Origin: Niastella soli
GTDB lineage: Bacteria; Bacteroidota; Bacteroidia; Chitinophagales; Chitinophagaceae
Reading direction: 5' to 3'
Assembly (NCBI RefSeq): GCF_017742245.1
Contig: NZ_JAGHKO010000003.1
Location: forward strand, 1-64,000
DNA length: 64,000 nucleotides
The notes beneath the pieces are model-generated. The model ran no database searches, was not told where the DNA came from, and saw only the letters and a program-made list of their open reading frames with translations. Below are positions 54,023 to 61,900 of this stretch, in pieces (position 1 is the stretch's first letter; every line of letters begins with the position of its first letter). The translations under genes and the position numbers were made by a program.

Positions 54023-56656
54023 ATGAGAAGATCCCTGGCGATAGCTTTGTTATTGTTTTTTGGAACGATCCAATCCCTGTTTGCTGAGCATATTAAGGGG
54101 GGAGAAATGTTTTATGAGTACCTGGGACCTGGAAGCGATCCCAATTTTTTACAATACCGGGTTACTTTAAAATTATATATAGATTGTAATGCCAATAGTA
54201 GCGGACAACTTGACACGGAGATCAAGTTAACGGTGTTTGATAAAGGCAATATTGGGCAGGTACGTGGCAGTCCGTTTACGGCATCATATAGTAATGATGT
54301 ATTTCTTCGGTTCGATCCCAGTTCCAATCCCTGTATCAACAATCCCCCTTCGGATGTTTGCTACCGGGTGCGCTCGTTTTCCGCAGTTATTTTTTTGCCT
54401 ATAAGTACCAACGGGTACATTATTGCTTACCAGCGGTGTTGCCGGATCAATAATATCGTCAACCTGCAGGCGCCCAGTAATTCAGTAGGTGCTACCTATA
54501 CCTGTGAAATCCCCGGCACCAATGTTTTACCGGATGCTTATAAAAATTCCAGCCCCAGATTTTTACCCAATGATGCTACCGCTATTTGCCGCGGCAGTAA
54601 TTTTACTTTGAGTTTCGCTGCAGTTGAACCTGATGGTACGGATTCCATAGCATATATGTTCTGCAATGGTTATTCAGGTGCTTCTTCTACCAGTCCTAAT
54701 CCCTCATCTGCCTCACCGCCTCCCTATGCCTCATTGAATTATCAGGGCGCTTATAATGGAAATGCGCCATTGGGCGGCCAGGTGCGCATTAATTCCAAAA
54801 CTGGTATTATCAGTGGTATTGCACCTTCAACCATCGGGCAATACGTGATCACGGTATGTGCCTATGAATACCGCCAGGGCAGATTGATCAATATTCATCG
54901 TAAAGACGTGCATGTTAAAGTGTCGGATTGTATTCCGCTGAAAGCCTTGCTGGATCCCAATTATGCTTTTTGCGACGACTTTCTGGTAACTTTTAAAAAC
55001 GAGCAGGTGAACCCGGCTGGTTCCGTATACACCTGGGATTTTGGCGATGGGTCACCTCCTGAAACTACCAGCGATCTCGAGGGCCGGTTACAACACCAAT
55101 ATCAAAGTGCCGGTAGCTATACGGTTAAATTGAAAGTAGTGCTGGCCGGGCAGTGTGAAGATGAAGCAGTAACGGTGGCAAACGTATATCCAGGGTTCTT
55201 TCCCGCATTTAAGGTGCAGGGTACTTGTGTTTTGTTGCCAATACAATTCATTGATCAAACTACTGCAACATATGGGCGGGCGGCCAAATGGACCTGGGAT
55301 TTTGGCGATGAAACAACCGATGCAGATGTGTCTTCCGTGCAAAACCCTGGCTGGAAGTACAACACCCCCGGTTCAAAAACGGTATCGTTAACCGTAGAAA
55401 GCGACAAAGGATGCATCGCCACCATCACCAACATCGCCGATGTGCGTGACAAACCCCCTATTGACCTGCCTTTTAAAGATACATTGATCTGCAGTATTGA
55501 TACGTTGCCATTGATTGCGAACGGCAATGGTATCTTTTCCTGGTCACCGCTTTATAATATACTGTATGAAAATACGTCCCGGCCATTGGTATGGCCAAAG
55601 CGAACGACCACCTACTCTGTTTCCTTAAATGAAAATGGTTGTGTGAATACCGCTGATGTACGCGTGCGCGTGGTTGATTTTGTAACCCTGGATGCAGGCG
55701 TAGATAGCACCATTTGTCTTACTGATACGGTTCAGTTAAACCCGCAATCTGATGGTTTGAAGTTTGAATGGACATCGAATAATCCCAGTTATTTTGATAA
55801 CCCCAATGTGAAACAACCCTGGGTAAGGCCTTCCAGCACTACCATTTATCATGTGGTAGCACATATTGGTAAATGTTTGGCCGAAGATGATGTAAAGTTA
55901 ACTACTATCCCATACCCCATAGCCCGGGCGGGCGCCGATACGCTTATTTGTTATGAAGATACTGCCAGTATTCACGCCAGCATGGTGGGGTATCGGTTTT
56001 TCTGGAGTCCTATTAGCACTTTAAGCGATCCTGATAATTTGAATACCCTGGCCTGGCCAAGAAGAACAACTTCGTATGTTCTTAGCGTGTATGACACGTT
56101 GGGCTGTCCCAAGCCAGGACGCGATACGATCGTAGTGCGTGTGAAAAATGAGATTGTTGCTTTTGCGGGAAGGGACACTTCCATTGTAGTGGGCCAACCA
56201 TTGCAGCTGAATGGAAGTGGTTCTGATTTTTACGAATGGCAACCTCCCCTGTATCTTAACCGGAACGATGTTCAGAACCCTGTGGCCCTGCTGAATGATC
56301 ATTTCAGTTATCAGCTAAGGGCCTATACAGTAGAAGGATGTTACGACCTTGATACCATCAACATCAAAGTATTTAAAACCGCACCTGATATTTTTGTACC
56401 CAATGCGTTCAGGCCAGGTAGTGGTCGCAACAATGTGTTGCGGCCGATACCGGTTGGTATTGCCAGGCTCGATTATTTCTGCGTGTTCAATCGGTGGGGG
56501 CAAATGGTTTACCAAAGTTATTCCACCGAAGCAGGCTGGGATGGGACTATTGGCGGAAAACAACAGGATGCCGGCACCTATGTGTGGATGGCGAGGGGAA
56601 CTGACTACACCGGTAGGCTTATTACGAGAAAAGGAACTGCTGTATTGTTACGTTAA
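54023..56656 (+). CDS. T9SS type B cargo with PKD domains (gliding-motility-associated C-terminus)
   Basis: Exported surface protein of 877 residues. Signal peptide ends near SLFAEH (about 22). The N-terminal 280 residues are a beta domain typical of these proteins (IKGGEMFYEYLGPGSDPNFLQYRVTLKLYIDCN). Two PKD repeats have the WDFGDG core: YTWDFGDGSPP (about 336) and WTWDFGDET (about 422). Further Ig-like modules carry DTLICYEDT- and DSTICLTDT-type starts. The C-terminal 90 residues (FVPNAFRPGSGRNNVLRPIPVGIARLDYFCVFNRWGQMVYQ) match the T9SS type B sorting domain. It should be exported through SprA and displayed or released. Adhesin-like, no enzyme domain. Confidence 0.92.
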   Translation: MRRSLAIALLLFFGTIQSLFAEHIKGGEMFYEYLGPGSDPNFLQYRVTLKLYIDCNANSSGQLDTEIKLTVFDKGNIGQVRGSPFTASYSNDVFLRFDPSSNPCINNPPSDVCYRVRSFSAVIFLPISTNGYIIAYQRCCRINNIVNLQAPSNSVGATYTCEIPGTNVLPDAYKNSSPRFLPNDATAICRGSNFTLSFAAVEPDGTDSIAYMFCNGYSGASSTSPNPSSASPPPYASLNYQGAYNGNAPLGGQVRINSKTGIISGIAPSTIGQYVITVCAYEYRQGRLINIHRKDVHVKVSDCIPLKALLDPNYAFCDDFLVTFKNEQVNPAGSVYTWDFGDGSPPETTSDLEGRLQHQYQSAGSYTVKLKVVLAGQCEDEAVTVANVYPGFFPAFKVQGTCVLLPIQFIDQTTATYGRAAKWTWDFGDETTDADVSSVQNPGWKYNTPGSKTVSLTVESDKGCIATITNIADVRDKPPIDLPFKDTLICSIDTLPLIANGNGIFSWSPLYNILYENTSRPLVWPKRTTTYSVSLNENGCVNTADVRVRVVDFVTLDAGVDSTICLTDTVQLNPQSDGLKFEWTSNNPSYFDNPNVKQPWVRPSSTTIYHVVAHIGKCLAEDDVKLTTIPYPIARAGADTLICYEDTASIHASMVGYRFFWSPISTLSDPDNLNTLAWPRRTTSYVLSVYDTLGCPKPGRDTIVVRVKNEIVAFAGRDTSIVVGQPLQLNGSGSDFYEWQPPLYLNRNDVQNPVALLNDHFSYQLRAYTVEGCYDLDTINIKVFKTAPDIFVPNAFRPGSGRNNVLRPIPVGIARLDYFCVFNRWGQMVYQSYSTEAGWDGTIGGKQQDAGTYVWMARGTDYTGRLITRKGTAVLLR

Positions 56657-56770
56657 ATTCTCTGTTCACTGTTCAAAGCGCTCAGTTTTAAATTGAATGT
56701 TCTCTATTTTAAGTTCCTCGGTTTATTTGTTATTGGGTTATTGAGTGAGGTACCAGCCGAATTTATTAAC

Positions 56771-56792
56771 GGACCTGAGCGTAGCGAAGGTC
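56771..56792. repeat. Third copy of the GGACC hairpin element
   Basis: GGACCTGAGCGTAGCGAAGGTC is, on the other strand, the same hairpin as at 140-162 and 199-221 with one change (GCG to ACG in the loop). As there, it leads straight into heptamers. Confidence 0.8.
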
Positions 56793-56793
56793 A

Positions 56794-56887
56794 CGTCTGC
56801 CGTCTGCCGTCTGCCGTCTGCCGTCTGCCGTCTGCCGTCTGCCGTCTGCCGTCTGCCGTCTGCCGTCTGCCGTCTGCCGTCTGCCGT
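56794..56887. repeat. Heptamer array (CGTCTGC), about 13 units
   Basis: 94 bases of CGTCTGC repeats. Degenerate units (TTCACGA, TTGCCCA, TTCCCCA, TTGCCTT) carry the phase to 56912. It lies between the type B cargo and the SDR gene. Confidence 0.97.
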
Positions 56888-56966
56888 TTCACGATTGCCC
56901 ATTCCCCATTGCCTTTTTCTTCCTGCCTTTCTTTAATTACTTTCGCGTTGTAAATTCCACGCATTC

Positions 56967-57719
56967 ATGAAAACAGTCTTGATCACAGGTGCTACATCGG
57001 GTTTTGGAAAAGCCATGGCAGAAAAATTCGCAGCCAACCACTACAGGATAATTATAACTGGCCGCCGGGGCGACCGGTTGCAGGAGCTGGAAAAACAGCT
57101 GGCCGATACATACAAAGTACCAGTACATGCGCTGGAATTTGATGTACGTGACCGGGAGGCTGTTTTTGCTGCTATTGAACAATTACCGCCCGACTTTGTT
57201 ACAATTGATATCCTCATAAATAACGCCGGGTTGGCACTGGGCCGTGATTACTTTGAAGATGCAGAAACAGAAGACTGGGAGATCATGCTTGACACCAATG
57301 TAAAAGGCGTGATGTATGTTACCAAAGCCGTATTGCCCAAAATGATTGAAAGAAAGCAGGGCCATATTATTAATATGGGGTCTATTGCCGGCAAGGAAGT
57401 ATATGAACGGGGAAATGGATACTGTGCTTCAAAATTTGCGCTGGATGCACTTTCGCAGTCAATGCGGGTTGATCTGTTGCGGCATAAAATAAAAGTTACC
57501 GGCATTCACCCCGGCGCTGCGGAAACTGAATTTTCGATAGTGCGTTTCAAAGGCAATGCTGAAGTTGCTGATAAAATGTATGAAGGCTATCAACCCCTTA
57601 CCGCTACCGATGTTGCAGATGTAGTATATTATACCGCCACTCTACCACCACATGTATGTATTAACGACCTTGTACTAACGTGTACAGCTCAGGCAAATTC
57701 TTTTTACCTGCAGCGGTAA
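56967..57719 (+). CDS. Short-chain dehydrogenase/reductase
   Basis: SDR oxidoreductase of 250 residues. Cofactor motif [12 protein letters not shown] (about 7-18); the Arg pair GRRGDR downstream suggests NADP. NNAG is present ([11 protein letters not shown]). Catalytic triad: Ser in [11 protein letters not shown], Tyr and Lys in GYCASKFAL. The C-terminus shows the GxxPG-type [11 protein letters not shown] motif. It is close to the YdfG group (serine/3-hydroxy acid dehydrogenases) by overall pattern, which is only a suggestion. It stands alone between a heptamer array and a secreted hypothetical. Confidence 0.93.
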   Translation: MKTVLITGATSGFGKAMAEKFAANHYRIIITGRRGDRLQELEKQLADTYKVPVHALEFDVRDREAVFAAIEQLPPDFVTIDILINNAGLALGRDYFEDAETEDWEIMLDTNVKGVMYVTKAVLPKMIERKQGHIINMGSIAGKEVYERGNGYCASKFALDALSQSMRVDLLRHKIKVTGIHPGAAETEFSIVRFKGNAEVADKMYEGYQPLTATDVADVVYYTATLPPHVCINDLVLTCTAQANSFYLQR

Positions 57720-57919
57720 TTCTATGTGTTAAAAATACCTTTTCTTGTTTAGTAGTTTTCCTTTATAGAACGGTAGGCCGTTATGAGTATTATGAAACTC
57801 CTGGATACATGGTTCATTTAGAAATATGATTTATTAGCAAAACTACTTGCAGGAGCCGGCAATTTGCGTAGCTTTATACTACGACAAAATCCAGAATCCT
57901 GCTTAAAAAACCATTAACT

Positions 57920-58411
57920 ATGTGCAAGTCCCTAGGCGCATGCGTATTAGCATGTTTTTGCTTACTATTTACCCCCTCATTACGTGCCCAGGATGTTATT
58001 AAACTTCAAAATTGTGAAGGCAATCCCTATCAGCATGCAGTTGATAGTATTAAAAAGGTCAGCACTGAACAGGGATATGTACTATTGCGGGAGGCCTCCA
58101 TTCAAATGGAAAGCGAGTATGAGATGCCCGTAGTTTTACCAATGACGGGTGGTACAATTTACCAGTTCTTTTTCATTGGCGACCCCTCCTCCAAATTATA
58201 TGAAGTACGGATGTACGACTTCAATGAACGGCAGGTTGTGTACAAAAGGAATCAATGGGGTGATGTAGATGGAAATATTATCAGTTACACCTATACGCCG
58301 CAGTTTACTGAATACCACATGATAAAACCGGTACAGGTGAACAAGAAAAAAAAGGTTCTCTGCGGTTATGTAATGCTGATGAAAAAGCCGGAACCTACAG
58401 CTAAGAAATAA
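57920..58411 (+). CDS. Secreted hypothetical protein
   Basis: Protein of 163 residues with signal peptide MCKSLGACVLACFCLLFTPSLRAQ (cleaved near 24). The mature part is predicted alpha-beta: KLQNCEGNPYQHAVDSIKKVSTEQGYVLLREASIQMESEYEMP, then strands GGTIYQFFFIGDPSSKLYEVRMYDF and VLCGYVMLMKKP. It ends in a short Lys-rich tail. I do not recognise a family. Possible TAGCTTTA at about 57868 upstream resembles a -7 box, with no -33. A strong terminator follows immediately, so it is monocistronic. Confidence 0.75.
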   Translation: MCKSLGACVLACFCLLFTPSLRAQDVIKLQNCEGNPYQHAVDSIKKVSTEQGYVLLREASIQMESEYEMPVVLPMTGGTIYQFFFIGDPSSKLYEVRMYDFNERQVVYKRNQWGDVDGNIISYTYTPQFTEYHMIKPVQVNKKKKVLCGYVMLMKKPEPTAKK

Positions 58412-58430
58412 CACCAGACGCAAATCGAAT

Positions 58431-58468
58431 AAAAAAAGGGCTACCCTGATAGGGTGGCCCTTTTTTTT
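58431..58468 (+). terminator. Terminator of the secreted hypothetical
   Basis: Stem GGGCTACCCT/AGGGTGGCCC with one wobble pair, 3-base loop, then eight T. Confidence 0.93.
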
Positions 58469-58544
58469 GCCCGGGAGGGAAAGCTAAATGCCAGCCGTTG
58501 CGACAACGGGGGGAGCGATATATTACTTGAAGAGGGTATTCGAT

Positions 58545-58700
58545 TGGTAGTGTAATGGTAGCTTAATGGTAGCTGAATGGTAGTCTAATGGCCTGGGTAT
58601 TGTCTTAGCATGCTCTACAGGTGCTCTGGAGATGCTAGTCCGTATGACCACTCTTAGACAACTTCCTGACCACTCTTAGACCACTCCCAGACCACTACCT
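58545..58700. repeat. 11-bp phased repeat tract
   Basis: The stretch divides into about fourteen consecutive 11-base units: four of TGGTAG(T/C)(G/T)(T/G)AA type, a diverged middle, then units with GACCACTCT, GACCACTCC and GACCACTAC. The first and last unit types are roughly reverse complements (TGGTAGTG versus CACTACC), so the tract could fold. It lies between two convergent genes. Confidence 0.8.
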
Positions 58701-58730
58701 TACAGTATGACCCCTATTTTATCTCGTCAA

Positions 58731-58885
58731 AAACTATGAGCCGAAGGCGAATACAGTTGTAGTATTTTAGCCGCAAACGAATATGAACTGCGCAGGCGCA
58801 AGCGGACGCCTGCGCCATTGGGGGAACGACAGGTACTTTAGTCACATCCTTATGTAGCAGTCGCAAGCGGACGCTTGCGCCATTG
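58731..58885. repeat. Hairpin repeats with CCGCTTGCG loop
   Basis: Two clear members: 58790-58815 (arms GCGCAGGCG/CGCCTGCGC) and 58862-58879 (arms CGCAAGCG/CGCTTGCG). They share GCAAGCGGACGC(C/T)TGCGCCATTG. On the minus strand the loop TCCGCTTGCGCC resembles the constant loop at 269-451. Weaker relatives lie at 58735-58785. They are probably one REP-like family. Confidence 0.7.
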
Positions 58886-58897
58886 ATAAAGTCGACC

Positions 58898-58937
58898 CAT
58901 TGCTTGCCCATTGCCAATTGCCCATTTCCCATTGCCT
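58898..58937. repeat. Degenerate heptamer run (GCCCATT)
   Basis: Units ATTGCTT, GCCCATT, GCCAATT, GCCCATT, TCCCATT keep a 7-base phase just before the terminator of sprA. Confidence 0.6.
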
Positions 58938-58942
58938 TTAAT

Positions 58943-58970
58943 AAAAAAAGCCCCCGGTATAACCAGGGGC
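58943..58970 (-). terminator. Terminator of sprA
   Basis: Arms GCCCCCGGT and ACCAGGGGC pair with one mismatch around a 3-base loop; a long T-run follows on the minus strand. Confidence 0.85.
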
Positions 58971-58995
58971 CTTGTCTTTTTCAATATGCTTTTTC

Positions 58996-61900
58996 TTATT
59001 GTGCTAATGAGATCCTTAACTGTACACCACACCTTGTGGTAGTAATGGGCGGCGAGGTGGAGATCTTTGGTTCAACCCGGCGTTGCTCAAAGTATAGTTT
59101 CAGATTAACCCGGTTACTGATCACATAATCTATGGTTGGGTTAATAGTGATCACTTTTTGTCCGTTGGTTGGCAATGCCTGGTCCTGATCTAACCGGCTG
59201 TTGGCAGTGATGTCATCACGCAAGCCAACATCCAGTCTGAAGCTGGCATCGTTCTGCAGCGGCTTGCCTTTGAACTTGATCCAGGAGAAAGCGCCTCGTT
59301 TTCTATACCCGGCCCCAATGGTAAACTCGGTTGAACGCGATTCGCTTAACTGGTAGTCGATCAAACTTAAACTCACAGTTCTCGATTTTTTATATTCAAA
59401 CCGGGCAGTGAGCTGATTGGTAAACTGCATATCCATGTCGATCAATGGTACAAACTGCTCGCTGAGCGAGATGTTGGGTACCAGGAAGTAGGGTATAAAG
59501 TTTCCGGTGATTGTATCGATAAACGAAGGATATGCCAGACGCAAAGAATCCTGATATAACAGGGATGACTGGAAGCTGTTCATGCTCAGCGTACCGGTAT
59601 ATCCATGCGTAATGGTAAAGTTGGTAAAGATCTTTTCCATTCCAGGGATCCTTGTTAACCCGTTATAGGTAAGCCGCCAGTTGGGCCTGGGCAAAATACC
59701 CGAGAAGGGGTTCGATTTGATGTTTGGATTATCCTGTTTAATCAGCGGCGCTTCTGAGGGCGATTTGCCGGTATAGGCTGCAATGAATGCCGGGATCAGT
59801 ACGTCCTGTGCATAACGGCCATAACCGGCATAGTAACCGTCAGAAGTGAATTTCTTATTTGGATCAAGTGCCTGCCAGTATGGATTTTGTTCGGCCAGCC
59901 GTTTCGAAAGCGCCAGACGATAATCCTGGAACTTCAAAAAAGTGGACGTTACTTCATTTGGTTTAACCGGCGTGAACATGGTATTTAATGCAATATAAGT
60001 TACACTAAAGCTACCAGATGTATACGGGTTCAACCGGGCAAAGCTGGCGCCGGAACCTGTAGTGTCTTTGTACAGCTCCTGGTACATTTTACCAAACGTT
60101 TTTTCCACCGTCAGGTCAATGGTAAGGTCTCTTATCGGAATAAGCGTGGCCGTTATATTCAGTTTTTGCTGGTAGTCCTGCCGGTTCTGGTAGTTGAAAT
60201 TACTATCTGCGGTGAGCCAGCCCTTTTGCGCCATCATGTTCACAAAGTTGGTATCGGGTTGTTTACCAAAAATGAATCCAAGTCCAGGCGCCATCGATTT
60301 CCAGTTCATACCCAATACGTGTGTACTATCGGTATAACCATAAATGGTGGAGGTGGCATTTTCAGAGTACTGAACGTTTACCCTTTTTAACATGGTAAGA
60401 ATGCGTCCGCCAAACCGTGCAGCGCCATTTAAGTGAAGCGGTTCATTTTTATCGCGTTTCTTTTTACCGGTTGAATCGGTTTTTTTGGCACCTGGTACGG
60501 GTGGCGGCGGCGGGATATCTTCATCGAAGGCCCGCAATAACCTCGATTTGGCATACAACCGGGTAAAGTCCAGTTCAGCTGTGAGATTTTTGCTTTGGGT
60601 ATTCGAGAGAGTGTTACCCAGTTCCCTGGCCAGTAAGGAAGCTGCCAGCCAATCGTACGTAGCGGAGTAGCCGGCACGCACGGTGGTCCAGTCAAGGATA
60701 GGGATCTTACTGGTAGGCAGGGTATACGATACCGTTGCTTTGTGATTGTAACTAATAGTACGGCCACCTTTCCAGAAGTTATTCCACATCCGTTTTTTCT
60801 CAGCTTCATCCAGGCGTCCACTGTCTTCATCAACCCAGGCGCGATTTAATGCGGTGAAGTCGAGGTTCAGTGAACGGGTAAGGTCCCAGCGCAAATTATA
60901 AGTACGGTCAAAGGTGAAATACTTGTCGTAGGTTTCAGGTACCAGGTTCTTTGGCGTACCAACGCTGCGGGGGCGGTAAATGCCCATCTGCCGGTTCACG
61001 TCGGCCCTGAAACCAAGCAGGGTAGGCAGGGGATTCAGATTAAAGTCTTTTACGGGGGCCACCCAGGGCGATCTTGTTTTGAACATGCCTTTTGCCGGCT
61101 CCCAGTATTTTGGGGTGCCGGTATAGTTGTACCCCAGTCCCGCGCGATGCCGCACTACTTCATTGCTTTCAATAAGCGGGTTGTGTTGTTCTTCTTTATA
61201 ATAAGAATAGCTTACATCAAAGTTTTCAATGCTCCAGATCTGTTGCTTTTTACCATTGGTATTGTTCTTCTTCACATTGGTGAAGTTGACCGTTTTAATG
61301 GTTTTTACATCAATGGCGTCGTTGCGTATGGAGTCTTTTTGAGCGGCTGTTGCGGCACTGAGTTTGTCTTTCAGTTTTATATCCAGGTCATAAGGATCGT
61401 ACTCGGGTGTGGTCACTGTTTTTGAATAGCTGGCGTACACTGGTATGGAGATGCCTGCTTTGGCCGGCAATAACTTACCCAGCTCCAGGTTGGTGGCTAT
61501 GTCTACCTGGTTATAAGCTTCGCGTGAGCGTTCATTCACCCGTTGTTCCAGTGTTCCCCAGCCCGTGCTTCTTGTACTACCGGCAATATAGATGGTACCC
61601 AGGTCGGCCAGCTTTATATCCAAACGGCCAACGGCTGCATAGGCGCCATGCTCATCAAGCCCTGATAATCGCAATTCATTGAACCAAACTTCGGTACAGG
61701 CATCCTGGCGGTTTACGTTTTGCACCCCAATAAAGAATGACCTTACTTCACCAAGGTTAGGGTTACCCAATATCGCAAACTGTTTTCCATCTGTATCGGT
61801 TTCCTGGTAGTACTTATAGGTTTGGCCGCTGTTGTTTCGTCTTACTTTTAAGCTGGTCAATCTGTCGAGCGAAAGATCGAGGTTATTGGCAGCCGGCCAG

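Noticed and set aside
56693..56953. Open frames with repeated CRLPSAV
   Set aside because: Repeat artefact from the CGTCTGC array.
58714..58932. 72-residue frame rich in RLRL and ACACA
   Set aside because: Encoded by the hairpin repeats; the amino-acid pattern follows the palindromes.
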